Shown in pieces: positions 27,762-36,165 of a DNA stretch of 64,000 nucleotides. The notes under the pieces are model-generated. The model was not told the origin of the DNA, made no database searches, and worked only from the letters and a program-made list of their open reading frames with translations. The stretch comes from Sphingomonas sp. GM_Shp_1 (GTDB taxonomy: Bacteria; Pseudomonadota; Alphaproteobacteria; Sphingomonadales; Sphingomonadaceae). The translations under genes and the position numbers were made by a program. The DNA is taken from NCBI RefSeq assembly GCF_026540895.1, contig NZ_JALNUR010000015.1, positions 21,107 through 85,106 on the forward strand. The letters run 5' to 3'. Every line of letters begins with the position of its first letter. Position 1 is the stretch's first letter.

Positions 27762-28895
27762 ATGAGCACGACGATCGACTATTATGAACTGCTCGAATGC
27801 GAGCGCACGGCGGACGATGCGACGATCAAGTCGCGCTATCGCAAGCTGGCCATGCAGTACCATCCGGACCGCAATGCGGGCTGCAAGGAATCCGAGGCCA
27901 AGTTCAAGGCGATCAGCGAGGCCTATGACTGTCTGAAGGACCCCCAGAAGCGTGCGGCCTATGACCGCTACGGCCATGCCGCTTTCCAGCAGGGCATGGG
28001 CGGCGGTGGCGGCGGCCACGGCGCGCAGGACTTCGGCGCCTTTTCCGACATTTTCGAAAGCGTCTTCGGCGAGTTCATGGGCGGCGGACGCGGCGGCGGG
28101 CGGCAAAGTCCCAGGCGTGGCGCGGACCTGCGCTACGACATGGAGATCACGCTCGAGGAAGCGTTCCACGGCAAGCAGACCGAGATCACCGTCGATGTCT
28201 CTGCGGTGTGCGACACCTGCGACGGCTCGGGCGCCAAGACCGGGACCAGCGCCAAGACCTGTCAGCAATGCGGCGGGCACGGCAAGGTGCGCGCGCAGCA
28301 GGGCTTTTTCGTGGTCGAGCGGACCTGCCCGGTTTGTCAGGGCGCAGGCCAGATCATCGCCGATCCCTGCCCCGATTGTCGCGGCGACGGCCGGGTCGAA
28401 AAGACCAAGACGCTGGCGGTCAATATCCCGGCGGGCGTGGACGAGGGCACCCGTATCCGCCTGTCCGGCGAGGGCGAGGCGGGCGCACGCGGAGCACCGG
28501 CGGGCGACCTCTACATCTTCCTCCACGTGAAGCGGCACGCGATCTTCGAGCGCGAGGGCACCACCCTGTTCGCGCGCGCACCGATCAGCTTCACCACGGC
28601 GGCTCTGGGCGGATCGCTGTCCATCCCCGGCCTCGACGGGCGGACCCATGAGATCAAGATCCCGGCGGGCATCCAGTCGGGCAAGCAACTCCGCCAGCGC
28701 GGCGCGGGCATGCCCGTCCTGCAAGGGCGCGGGACCGGCGATCTGGTCATCCAGATCGAGGTGGAGACGCCGACCCGGTTGTCGACCCGCCAGCGCGAAC
28801 TGCTCGAACTCTTCCGCGAAACCGAGACGGGCGACGAATGCCCCGAGAGCCAGGGCTTTTTCGCCAAGTTGAAGAGCGTCTTCGCGGGGGAGTAA
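27762..28895 (+). CDS. dnaJ: Chaperone DnaJ (Hsp40)
   Basis: DnaJ stimulates DnaK's ATPase and delivers clients. The 377-residue type I protein has a J domain with HPD at 34-36, then a Gly-rich linker ([15 protein letters not shown]). Four CxxCxGxG zinc motifs follow ([32 protein letters not shown]), then the C-terminal client domains. The 172 bases between dnaK and dnaJ contain a CCCGGTCC / GGGCCGGG hairpin without a T tract, so some read-through is likely. Confidence 0.98.
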   Translation: MSTTIDYYELLECERTADDATIKSRYRKLAMQYHPDRNAGCKESEAKFKAISEAYDCLKDPQKRAAYDRYGHAAFQQGMGGGGGGHGAQDFGAFSDIFESVFGEFMGGGRGGGRQSPRRGADLRYDMEITLEEAFHGKQTEITVDVSAVCDTCDGSGAKTGTSAKTCQQCGGHGKVRAQQGFFVVERTCPVCQGAGQIIADPCPDCRGDGRVEKTKTLAVNIPAGVDEGTRIRLSGEGEAGARGAPAGDLYIFLHVKRHAIFEREGTTLFARAPISFTTAALGGSLSIPGLDGRTHEIKIPAGIQSGKQLRQRGAGMPVLQGRGTGDLVIQIEVETPTRLSTRQRELLELFRETETGDECPESQGFFAKLKSVFAGE

Positions 28896-28927
28896 GCGCC
28901 TTCCCGTCCCTGAGATCGAACGGCAGC

Positions 28928-28960
28928 AAGGCCGGGGCGAGGATTTGCCCCGGCCTTGTC
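28928..28960 (+). terminator. Terminator hairpin after dnaJ
   Basis: An 11-base perfect stem AAGGCCGGGGC / GCCCCGGCCTT lies 33 bases after the dnaJ stop and is followed by GTCGATTCC. The T tract is poor, but the hairpin is strong. Confidence 0.7.
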
Positions 28961-29126
28961 GATTCCGGCCCATCGCGGATGGGGACGGGAGGAGGGGGCG
29001 ATGCGTCGGCGGTACGCCCGCCCCGCGGAGGCGGAGTTGGTTTCAGCGACATCGACCCCAAGCAAAGCCATATTGCATTGCCGCGACGGGCGCGCTCCAA
29101 TGGCGGGAATGTTGAGGGAGATCGTC

Positions 29127-29639
29127 ATGTCGCCGTGGAAAGCCGCTTTGCCCCTGATCGCCGCCTGTGCGCTCCTTCCCGCCGCCGCGCCCGTATCGGC
29201 TCCGCGTGTCGGGATCGCCAGTTTCGAGGCGCTGCCCAAGCCGTTGCCGCTGCCCTATCATGCCGGGGACGCCAAGGCGGCGATCGCTGCCGCACGAGCA
29301 CGGGCGGTCAAGGCGCATAAGCGCTTGCTGATCGATCTGGGGGGCAATTGGTGCCTCGACTGCCGGTTACTGGCGGGGGTGATGGAAACGCCGCAGATGC
29401 GGCCCTTCGTCGCCAAGCATTTCGAGGTGGTGACGGTCGATGTCGGCCGGTTCGACCAGAATATGGATATTCCGGCGGCCTATGGCATCCAGGGGCGGCT
29501 GAAGGGGGTGCCCGCCGTCCTGATCGTCGATCCCAAGACCAACAAGCTGATCAATGCAGGGCGGGAAACGGCGCTGGCCGATGCGCGGGCGATGACGCCG
29601 CAGGCGGTGGCAGACTGGTTGGCCGGTTGGGTGGGGTGA
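29127..29639 (+). CDS. Exported thioredoxin-fold protein
   Basis: The 170-residue protein has a signal peptide (about residues 1-25, ending PVSAP) and a thioredoxin-like domain with the redox-type motif W75-C76-LD-C79 in DLGGNWCLDCRLLAG. Then come FEVVTVDVGRFDQNMDIPAA and the conserved GVPAVLIVDP with cis-Pro. It is of the Thioredoxin_7 / DsbD-gamma-like kind and probably works in the periplasm as a disulfide reductase or oxidase. The ATG at 29127 follows AGGGAG; upstream Met codons lack this. Confidence 0.85.
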   Translation: MSPWKAALPLIAACALLPAAAPVSAPRVGIASFEALPKPLPLPYHAGDAKAAIAAARARAVKAHKRLLIDLGGNWCLDCRLLAGVMETPQMRPFVAKHFEVVTVDVGRFDQNMDIPAAYGIQGRLKGVPAVLIVDPKTNKLINAGRETALADARAMTPQAVADWLAGWVG

Positions 29640-29674
29640 GACCCAATGGCCGGTTGATATTTCGCTGGCCGATT

Positions 29675-29780
29675 TCCCTCCCCCATCCCCTCCCGCTTGC
29701 GGGAGGGGCGAGGTTAAGAGGTCAGCGCTTCTGCACATAACTCCCCTCCCGCAGGCGGGAGGGGTTGGGGGAGGGGAGTC
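29675..29780. repeat. Large palindromic repeat, family B
   Basis: CCCTCCCCCATCCCCTCCCG with TTGCGGGAGGGG, and CCCTCCCGCAGGCGGGAGGG running into GTTGGGGGAGGGG. It lies between convergent genes (thioredoxin-fold gene and purB). Confidence 0.87.
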
Positions 29781-29821
29781 CCTATCCAAGCGTCATTGCG
29801 CTTGGGGAACTCCCCCCATCA

Positions 29822-31138
29822 TCACGCTTCGCCGAACACCCGCGCGAAGATCGTGTCGACATTCTTGTAATGATAATCGAGGTCGAACCGCGCCTCGATC
29901 TCTTCCGGCGACAGCGCCGCCGTCACGTCCGCATCGGCCTTGAGCAGTTCCATCAGCGACAATTCGCCGTCCGACTCCCACACCTTCATCGCGTTGCGCT
30001 GGACCAGGCGATAGCTGTCCTCGCGGCTCACCCCGGCCTGGGTCAGCGCCAGCAGGACGCGCTGCGAATGGACGAGTCCACCCATCTTGTTGAGGTTCTT
30101 CTCCATCCGCGCCGGATAGACGACCAGCTTGTCGATCACGCCGGTCAGGCGGGCCAGCGCGAAGTCCAGGGTGATGGTCGCGTCGGGGCCGATATAACGC
30201 TCGACCGAGGAGTGGCTGATGTCGCGCTCATGCCACAAGGCGACATTCTCCAGCGCGGGCGTCACGTAACCGCGCACCATGCGGGCGAGACCTGTGAGAT
30301 TCTCGGTCAGCACCGGGTTGCGCTTGTGCGGCATCGCCGACGAGCCCTTCTGGCCGGGCGAGAAATATTCCTCGGCCTCCAGCACTTCGGTGCGCTGCAG
30401 GTGACGGACCTCGGTGGCCAGACGCTCGATCGAGCTGGCGATGACGCCCAGCGTCGCGAAGAACATCGCGTGACGGTCGCGCGGGATGACCTGGGTGGAG
30501 ACGGGCTCGACGGTCAGCCCCATCTTCTCGGCGACATGGGCCTCCACGCGCGGGTCGATATTGGCGAAGGTGCCGACCGCACCCGAGATGGCGCAGGTGG
30601 CGATGTCGGCGCGCGCGGCGACCAGGCGGGCGCGGTTGCGGTCGAACTCGGCATAGGCTTGCGCGAGCTTGAGGCCGAAGGTGACGGGCTCGGCATGGAT
30701 GCCATGGCTGCGCCCGATGGTCGGGGTCAGCTTATGCTCGTATGCACGGCGCTTGATGACGGCGAGCAGCGCGTCCAGATCCTCGATCAGGATGTCGGAG
30801 GCGCGGGCCAACTGCACCGCCAGACAGGTGTCGAGCACGTCGGACGAGGTCATGCCCTGGTGCAGGAAGCGCGCTTCCGGCCCGGTCCGCTCGGCGACAT
30901 GGGTCAGGAAGGCGATGACGTCGTGCTTGGTCTCCGCCTCGATCGAATCGATGCGGTCGATGTCGAAGTCCCCGGCGGCCTTGTCGGCTTCCCAGATGCG
31001 CGCGGCGGCTTCCTTGGGGACGACGCCCAGTTCTGCCAGCGCGTCCGTGGCGTGCGCCTCGATCTCGAACCAGATGCGGAAACGGGTCTGCGGATCCCAG
31101 ATCCGGGTCATGGGGGCACGGGAATAGCGCGGAATCAT
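29822..31138 (-). CDS. purB: Adenylosuccinate lyase
   Basis: PurB removes fumarate from SAICAR and from adenylosuccinate in purine synthesis. The 438-residue protein starts MIPRYSRAPMTRIWDPQTRF and has MTSSDVLDTCLAVQL, GRSHGIHAEPVTFG with the catalytic His, and the signature GSSAMPHKRNPVLTENL. HSSVERYIGPDATI follows. The ATG at 31138 has AGAGG upstream; a start at 31180 would add 14 unlikely residues. Single gene, divergent from the EF-hand gene. Confidence 0.97.
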   Translation of the reverse strand: MIPRYSRAPMTRIWDPQTRFRIWFEIEAHATDALAELGVVPKEAAARIWEADKAAGDFDIDRIDSIEAETKHDVIAFLTHVAERTGPEARFLHQGMTSSDVLDTCLAVQLARASDILIEDLDALLAVIKRRAYEHKLTPTIGRSHGIHAEPVTFGLKLAQAYAEFDRNRARLVAARADIATCAISGAVGTFANIDPRVEAHVAEKMGLTVEPVSTQVIPRDRHAMFFATLGVIASSIERLATEVRHLQRTEVLEAEEYFSPGQKGSSAMPHKRNPVLTENLTGLARMVRGYVTPALENVALWHERDISHSSVERYIGPDATITLDFALARLTGVIDKLVVYPARMEKNLNKMGGLVHSQRVLLALTQAGVSREDSYRLVQRNAMKVWESDGELSLMELLKADADVTAALSPEEIEARFDLDYHYKNVDTIFARVFGEA

Positions 31139-31351
31139 GGGGTACCTCTGGTCGTGGAATCGGCACGGGCGACCGTGCACTTCCTCTCGGAATCACGGTA
31201 TGCCGTGCCGTTAGCAGGGACGAGCCGAGCCTTCAAATCCGGCGGTGCCATACCCATATGGTAAAATGCAGATTGGATACGTATCTCTAACGATGAAGAT
31301 GCTTTTCCGATCTTCATAGTCATCGTTCGACCAGAGTAAGGGAGAGACGAG

Positions 31352-31801
31352 ATGATGAAATATGCTTTTCTTGCCGGTGCCATGATGGTGTCGACTCCGG
31401 TGTTTGCGCAGGACACGACCGCGCCCGCCCAGACCTCACCCGCCCCGGCCCAGGCCGCGCCCGCAACGGCGGCTGATCCGACTCAGGCGACACAGCCTGC
31501 AACCGATCCCGCTGCTGCGACTCCGGCACAGGGTCAGGTTCAGGCCACGGGCGACCAGATCGCGCAGGTCGTGGACACCCAGTTTCCGACCTATGACAAG
31601 GACGGCGACGGCCAGTTGAGCAAGGCGGAGTTCGCCCAGTGGATGGTCGCGCTGAAGTCGCAGACCGATCCGTCGACCAAGGCCGAGGCGCCGGCGACCA
31701 AGAAGTGGGTCGGCACCGCCTTCGCCCAGGCGGATACGGACAAGAGCAAGACGGTGTCCAAGACCGAGCTCACCGGCTTCCTGAGCCAAGGCCAGGGCTG
31801 A
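31352..31801 (+). CDS. Secreted EF-hand protein
   Basis: The 149-residue protein has a signal peptide cleaved near VFA-QD (residue 19). A Pro/Ala/Thr-rich linker (about 20-65) and an EF-hand pair follow. The first loop, D82-KDGDGQLSKA-E93, is canonical for Ca2+. The second, D128-TDKSKTVSKT-E139, keeps the main ligands but has Ser at position 5 and no Gly at position 6. GGGAGAG lies before the ATG. The 213-base gap to purB is relatively AT-rich and probably holds both promoters. Role unknown. Confidence 0.85.
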   Translation: MMKYAFLAGAMMVSTPVFAQDTTAPAQTSPAPAQAAPATAADPTQATQPATDPAAATPAQGQVQATGDQIAQVVDTQFPTYDKDGDGQLSKAEFAQWMVALKSQTDPSTKAEAPATKKWVGTAFAQADTDKSKTVSKTELTGFLSQGQG

Positions 31802-31856
31802 GGCCGAATCGGAACATTCCCTCCGTTCCGACATGATCCCTGAGCGGGGATAAGCG

Positions 31857-31891
31857 GGGCCGCCGGACCTTTGGGTTCGGCGGCCCTTTTG
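31857..31891 (+). terminator. Rho-independent terminator after EF-hand gene
   Basis: GGGCCGCCGGA / TTCGGCGGCCC with TTTTGCG following, about 55 bases downstream of the stop. Confidence 0.85.
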
Positions 31892-31942
31892 CGTATGGCC
31901 AATCCTCCCCCTCGCGAGATGGGGAGAATGTCGACCGGACAA

Positions 31943-31977
31943 GAAAAAAGGGCAGGGGCGTCGCCGCCGCCTGCCCT
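31943..31977 (-). terminator. Rho-independent terminator of rplY
   Basis: On the minus strand, GGGCAGG and CCTGCCC flank a GC-rich loop and are followed by CTTTTTTC. About 40 bases after the L25 stop codon. Confidence 0.85.
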
Positions 31978-32017
31978 GATTTTCGTTCGCTCACCCGAAA
32001 AGGAAAGCGAGGCCGGA

Positions 32018-32626
32018 TCAGGCCTCTTCCGAACCTTCGGCCGCCGTGTCGGCGTCGTCCGCGGCGGTCGGGACCGTCGGCGGAACGATCGTGGCGATCG
32101 CGAAGTCACGGTCGTCGATCGCCGGCGTGGCGCCCTTGGGCAGCTTCACGTCCGAGATGTGGATCGAGTCGCCGACTTCCAGACCCTTCAGCGAGATGGT
32201 GATCTCGGCGGGGATGTCGGCGGCGTCGACGACGATCTCGATCTCGTGGCGGGTGATGTTCAGGACACCGCCCTGCTTGATGCCACGGCTTTCCTCTTCG
32301 TCGGTGAAGACGACCGGAACGGCGACGGTGACGGTCTCATGCTCGCCGATGCGCAGGAAGTCGACGTGCAGCGGGCGGTCGCTGACCGGATGGAACGCGA
32401 CGTCCTTCGCCAGCGTGCGCTGGCCGTCCACCATGATGACCGAGGTGAAGAAGTGACCGGTCATCAGCGCCTTGACGAGGGCCTTCTCTTCGAGATGGAT
32501 CGACGCGGGGGCCTGGTTACGGCCATAGATCACGGCGGGGACGCGGCCTTCACGACGCAGCGAACGGGAGGCTCCCTTGCCAACCTGATCGCGCGTCTCG
32601 GCGGCGAGCGTAAGGGTGTCGCTCAT
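32018..32626 (-). CDS. rplY: 50S ribosomal protein L25 / general stress protein Ctc
   Basis: L25 of the long CTC type binds 5S rRNA. The 202-residue protein has the N-terminal 5S-binding domain ([39 protein letters not shown]) and the TL5-type C-terminal beta domain ([20 protein letters not shown]). An acidic tail ends AAEGSEEA. The ATG at 32626 gives [13 protein letters not shown], with GGAG upstream. A monocistronic unit closed by the terminator at 31943-31977. Confidence 0.95.
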   Translation of the reverse strand: MSDTLTLAAETRDQVGKGASRSLRREGRVPAVIYGRNQAPASIHLEEKALVKALMTGHFFTSVIMVDGQRTLAKDVAFHPVSDRPLHVDFLRIGEHETVTVAVPVVFTDEEESRGIKQGGVLNITRHEIEIVVDAADIPAEITISLKGLEVGDSIHISDVKLPKGATPAIDDRDFAIATIVPPTVPTAADDADTAAEGSEEA

Positions 32627-32750
32627 TCCAGTAACTCCGAAACAAAATGGATATAGGCTTCCGACCACGCCTCCAGGGATGACCATGACCGGAAGCGGCG
32701 GCGCATAGCGGCAATGACGGGGAAAGGCAAGGTGGCCTGCCCCCGCATCG

Positions 32751-33650
32751 TCAATAGGCGATACGCTGTGCCTTGATCCCCTGCTTGGCGAGTTGCGCCT
32801 GGACGCTGTCGCCGCCCGCCAGATGGCCGGCACCCACCGCGATGAAGACGGTGCCGGGCTTGGCCATCCGCTCCTTGATCCACGTCGCCCAGCGGGCGTT
32901 GCGGTCGGTGAGCAGGGTCTTGGCGACCTCCGGCGAGTCCTTCAGGCTTTCGTTCATGGTGCGGGCCAGCGCGTCGGGATCGCCCTTGGCCCATTCGTCG
33001 ACCATCTCGGCCATTTCCTCGCCCGCCTTGGGCAGGTCGTCGACGGTCGAGGTCAGGAAGTCGATCTGCGCCTTTTGCGACAGGCCGTTGAAATAGCCGA
33101 TCTGCTGCTCGGCGGTCTCCAGCCCGGCAACGGGCTTGCCCGCCGCCTTGGCGGCATCGGCCAGCACGGTTTCGGGCCCGTTCTTCGGATCATAGCCCAG
33201 CTTCTGGATCGGCGCGAGCGACAGGGTGACGCCCACCAGCCAGGGCTTCATCCGATCGAAATTGCGCGGGTCGGCTCCCAGATCGGTCACGGCCTTCAGA
33301 TAGGCGCCCCGCTTGTCGGCGGGCAGTTGCTCGGTCAGGGTCGGGCCGGTGGCGACGATGCCGTTCTTCAGCACGATCTGCTGCATCGTCGCCGGGTCGG
33401 GCTGCACCATTTCCAGCATCAACTGATCGGACTTGTCGAAGGCGGTCTTCACCGCTTCGTCGAACCAGCTCAGGCCCGGCTTCAGGACGTGGATGGTGCC
33501 GAACAGGTAGATGGTGGTGTCGGCATCCTTGACCACCCACAGCGCGGGATCGGCGTCATTGGGGTCCTTCGCGGGCGTGGTCTGCGCACAGGCCGGGAGC
33601 GCCAGCATCAGCGCGAGCGAGGTGAGGGCGGTCTTCATGATCGTCTTCAT
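32751..33650 (-). CDS. TraB/GumN family protein
   Basis: The 299-residue exported protein has an N-terminal signal ([15 protein letters not shown]; the Cys could be lipidated). The TraB/GumN fold is marked by [20 protein letters not shown] near residue 45, [10 protein letters not shown], and the C-terminal [19 protein letters not shown]. The two GxxH motifs and the Glu form the active-site-like set of this family (relatives include the Tiki proteases). Whether the bacterial members are proteases is unproven. ATG 33638 is an alternative start. Confidence 0.9.
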   Translation of the reverse strand: MKTIMKTALTSLALMLALPACAQTTPAKDPNDADPALWVVKDADTTIYLFGTIHVLKPGLSWFDEAVKTAFDKSDQLMLEMVQPDPATMQQIVLKNGIVATGPTLTEQLPADKRGAYLKAVTDLGADPRNFDRMKPWLVGVTLSLAPIQKLGYDPKNGPETVLADAAKAAGKPVAGLETAEQQIGYFNGLSQKAQIDFLTSTVDDLPKAGEEMAEMVDEWAKGDPDALARTMNESLKDSPEVAKTLLTDRNARWATWIKERMAKPGTVFIAVGAGHLAGGDSVQAQLAKQGIKAQRIAY

Positions 33651-33689
33651 GGGATCGGGCTTTCGGAAAAGGAAGGGGAGGTGCCGGTG

Positions 33690-34133
33690 TCAGGTGTATT
33701 TGCGCCACATCCAGACGATGCCGCAGGTGGCCATGAGCGCGCAGTACACCCATTCGACTTGAAGCTGAGGCAGCACGCCGCCGCGCCACAGGAACCACCA
33801 GACGGGGGCGCCCAGCCCGACGACGTAAAAGGCCGCCAGCGCACCGTCGCGATAGGCGCGGCTTTCATGCTCGTCGACGACGCGGTGCCAGCGCCATGAG
33901 ATGATCGGCACCACGATGCCCCACATGAGTGCCATGAGGATCGCGAACCACAGCGGCAGCGGCGATGTCCATGGATCGAAATGGCCGGATTTCAGTGCCG
34001 TCGTATTGGAAAGCGCCACCATGATGCCAGTTGCCAGGCCCATGACGCCGCCCACGGCGCCCGAAATGGCCACCAGCCGGTGATTGGCCCGTTCGCTAGG
34101 CCCGCGGCTGTCGCGTTTGGAAAGGTGGGTCAT
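33690..34133 (-). CDS. Membrane protein of XRE-controlled operon
   Basis: The 147-residue protein has a basic N-terminus and four hydrophobic segments (about 20-45, 58-82, 95-113 and 122-142). It includes WTSPLPLWFAILMALMWGIV and SWRWHRVVDEHESRAYRDGA. It is last of four overlapping genes headed by the HTH regulator at 34718. I do not recognise a family; the HRVVDEHE turn is the only distinctive polar stretch. Confidence 0.72.
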   Translation of the reverse strand: MTHLSKRDSRGPSERANHRLVAISGAVGGVMGLATGIMVALSNTTALKSGHFDPWTSPLPLWFAILMALMWGIVVPIISWRWHRVVDEHESRAYRDGALAAFYVVGLGAPVWWFLWRGGVLPQLQVEWVYCALMATCGIVWMWRKYT

Positions 34134-34297
34134 GGTCGCACCTCGATGGAAAGATGGACGGAGAAATGCGGCAACGCTGCTTTATCGGCGGCGACCGTTG
34201 AGCGGGGAGTGGCGGCGAGCGTGACATCGCCGACCCGCCCAACGCCCCAGCCGAGCAGTGACAGAGCGATGCCTGCGCCGATCAGGTGGCGGCTCAT
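34130..34297 (-). CDS. Small exported or membrane-anchored protein
   Basis: The 55-residue protein begins MSRHLIGAGIALSLLGWGVG (signal peptide or anchor) and continues with a short polar tail ending HFSVHLSIEVRP. It is tied to its neighbours by ATGA overlaps at both ends, the main evidence that it is translated. Function unknown. Confidence 0.6.
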   Translation of the reverse strand: MSRHLIGAGIALSLLGWGVGRVGDVTLAATPRSTVAADKAALPHFSVHLSIEVRP

Positions 34298-34740
34298 GAC
34301 CGCACCCGGCGGATGAAGTAGAAGGCCAGGCCGAGCACTGCGGACATCAGCCACGCGACATAGCCCGGATTGGACAGCGCAATGTACTTTGCCGCGATCG
34401 TCACGACGGCCTGTAGCAGAAAGCTGCTGAACCCGATCACCGCCCATGTCTGCACCGCCAGCAGTCGCTGAACCTCGTCGGCATCGCGCCAATTGTGCCA
34501 GGCCACCATGATGGCCAGCAGCAGGACCGGGATCAGCATCGCATCGAGGACCCATTCAGGGGTACGATGGGGGGCGCTGCCACGCACGCCCGCGATAAAG
34601 CCGTCGATAAAGGGAAAGCCGAGCACGACCGCTGTCGTCACGATGGCGAGTGCGACTCGCCGTCGGTTCGTCCGTGCCGCCTTCTCGGCTAGACGTGCTT
34701 CGCCCCATCCGGCGGGCTTACTCACCTTCATGCTCGTCAT
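34294..34740 (-). CDS. Membrane protein of XRE-controlled operon
   Basis: The 148-residue protein has a basic cytoplasmic start (RLAEKAARTNRRRVALA) and four hydrophobic segments (about 29-50, 64-81, 93-115 and 124-143). Its start lies 23 bases inside the HTH gene and has AGGAG about 8 bases upstream, supporting ATG 34740 over 34731. Regulator-plus-membrane-protein pairs of this size are common, with the membrane protein often sensing or modulating the regulator; that is inference here. Confidence 0.72.
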   Translation of the reverse strand: MTSMKVSKPAGWGEARLAEKAARTNRRRVALAIVTTAVVLGFPFIDGFIAGVRGSAPHRTPEWVLDAMLIPVLLLAIMVAWHNWRDADEVQRLLAVQTWAVIGFSSFLLQAVVTIAAKYIALSNPGYVAWLMSAVLGLAFYFIRRVRS

Positions 34741-34921
34741 CGAAAATCTCCTCGATCGGCATGGCGAACAGGCGGCCGATGCGGAACGCGAGCGGCAGCG
34801 AGGGGTCGTATTTCCCCGTTTCGATGGCGTTGACGGCCTGGCGCGACACGTCGAGCCGCCCGGCCAACTCCGCCTGGCTCCAATTGCGTTCGGCGCGCAG
34901 CACCTTGAGGCGATTTTTCAT
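34718..34921 (-). CDS. XRE-family transcriptional regulator
   Basis: The 67-residue single-domain helix-turn-helix protein of the Cro/C1 type starts MKNRLKVLRAERNWSQAELA. Recognition region: GRLDVSRQAVNAIETGKYDP; then LPLAFRIGRLFAMPIEEIF. The length and the KYDPSLPLAFRIG motif resemble small regulators such as those paired with membrane proteins. ATG 34921 is chosen over 34939 because GGAGGTGGAG lies immediately before it. Three dyads upstream (34953-35032) are candidate operators. Confidence 0.92.
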   Translation of the reverse strand: MKNRLKVLRAERNWSQAELAGRLDVSRQAVNAIETGKYDPSLPLAFRIGRLFAMPIEEIFDDEHEGE

Positions 34922-34952
34922 CTCCACCTCCTCTGGCATGGCTGGCCTCCCT

Positions 34953-35032
34953 TGTCATCACTCCATGACCTTATGTCAGGTGACCATGACAAAGTGACAG
35001 TGAGTCGCGACATTGTCAACAAGACCTGACAA
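34953..35032. promoter_or_regulatory. Array of three TGTCA-N8-TGACA dyads (candidate XRE operators)
   Basis: Dyads at 34953-34970 (TGTCA-N8-TGACC), 34974-34991 (TGTCA-N8-TGACA) and 35013-35032 (TTGTCA-N8-TGACAA) all have the same 8-base spacer. The first two are 21 bases apart, two helical turns. An extra TGACA is at 34995. They lie 32-112 bases before the XRE start codon. Confidence 0.65.
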
Positions 35033-35040
35033 AATATCAT
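35013..35040 (+). promoter_or_regulatory. Candidate sigma-70-type promoter for glyQ
   Basis: TTGTCA (35013-35018), 16 bases, then TATCAT (35035-35040), about 110 bases upstream of glyQ. It overlaps the third XRE dyad. Read by eye only. Confidence 0.35.
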
Positions 35041-35150
35041 GGGTGGCTGACTAGGTGCGAGTGGTGCGGCGCTCGCCTTGACCGGGAAGGGGGCATGAGC
35101 CAAAGCCTGCCCCCATTATGCAGACCCGAAACGGCACCCCGGAGGGACCC

Positions 35151-36005
35151 ATGTCCTTCCAGCGCATGATCCTCGCCCTCCATGACTATTGGAGCGAGCG
35201 GGGATGCGTGATCCTGCAACCCTATGACATGGAGATGGGGGCGGGCACCTTTCACCCCGCGACCACGCTGCGTGCGCTGGGCCCGGACAGCTGGAACGCC
35301 GCCTTCGTCCAGCCGTGCCGCCGCCCGACCGATGGTCGTTATGGCGAGAACCCCAACCGGCTCCAGCATTATTACCAGTATCAGGTCATCCTGAAGCCCT
35401 CGCCCGCCGACCTGCAGGACCTGTATCTGGGCAGCCTAGCCGCGATCGGCGTCGACATGGCCAAGCACGATATCCGCTTCGTGGAGGATGACTGGGAAAG
35501 CCCTACCTTGGGCGCCTGGGGCCTGGGCTGGGAAGTCTGGTGCGACGGCATGGAGGTGACGCAGTTCACCTATTTTCAGCAGATGGGCGGATATGACATG
35601 AAGCCCGTCGCGGGCGAGTTGACCTACGGGCTCGAGCGTCTGGCCATGTATATCCAGGACGTCGACAATGTGTACGACCTGCGCTTCAACGATGCGGGCG
35701 TGAGCTATGGCGACGTGTTTCTCGAAAACGAGAAGCAGATGTCGACCTGGAATTTCGAGGTCGCCGACACGGAGACGCTGTTCGACGCCTTCAGGAAGGC
35801 GGCGGCCGAGTGCGAACGATGCCTGGAGGCCAAGCTGCCCATCCCCGCCTATGAACAGGCGATCAAGGCCAGCCACACCTTCAACCTGCTGCAAGCGCGC
35901 GGCGTGATCTCGGTGGCGGAGCGCCAGGCCTATATGGGCCGCGTCCGCGACCTCGCGAAGGGCGCCTGCGGTGCCTGGATGGACAAGAACGGATGGGCGG
36001 CGTGA
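35151..36005 (+). CDS. glyQ: Glycyl-tRNA synthetase alpha subunit
   Basis: GlyQ is the catalytic class II subunit of the bacterial (alpha-beta)2 GlyRS. The 284-residue protein shows [19 protein letters not shown] at the start, [40 protein letters not shown] and [20 protein letters not shown]. The start ATG at 35151 follows GGAGGGACCC; an in-frame ATG at 35118 lacks family support. It forms an operon with glyS, separated from it by a palindromic repeat. Confidence 0.98.
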   Translation: MSFQRMILALHDYWSERGCVILQPYDMEMGAGTFHPATTLRALGPDSWNAAFVQPCRRPTDGRYGENPNRLQHYYQYQVILKPSPADLQDLYLGSLAAIGVDMAKHDIRFVEDDWESPTLGAWGLGWEVWCDGMEVTQFTYFQQMGGYDMKPVAGELTYGLERLAMYIQDVDNVYDLRFNDAGVSYGDVFLENEKQMSTWNFEVADTETLFDAFRKAAAECERCLEAKLPIPAYEQAIKASHTFNLLQARGVISVAERQAYMGRVRDLAKGACGAWMDKNGWAA

Positions 36006-36019
36006 TGCCGACCATCATT

Positions 36020-36152
36020 CCTCCCTGCGCCGCGCGCAGGGAGGGGGACCATTGCGCCAGCAATGGTGGAGGGGCCGCCGCGTCAGCGGCGGATGCCCGC
36101 CGCCCCCTCCACCGGCTGCGCCGGTCCCCCTCCCCATCGTTGATGGGGAGGA
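36020..36152. repeat. Palindromic repeat, family A variant, inside the glyQ-glyS operon
   Basis: CCTCCCTGCGCCGCGCGCAGGG, GACCATTGCGCCAGCAATGG, GCCGCCGCGTCAGCGGCGG, CACCGGCTGCGCCGG and CCTCCCCATCGTTGATGGGG form a chain of hairpins. The last one ends just before the glyS ribosome site. Confidence 0.82.
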
Positions 36153-36165
36153 ATTGAGAGTGACC

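Noticed and set aside
34130..34555. 141-residue frame covering the 55-residue gene at 34130-34297
   Set aside because: The upstream part is out-of-frame reading of the membrane gene at 34294-34740; only the last 55 codons, starting at an ATGA junction, look like a gene.
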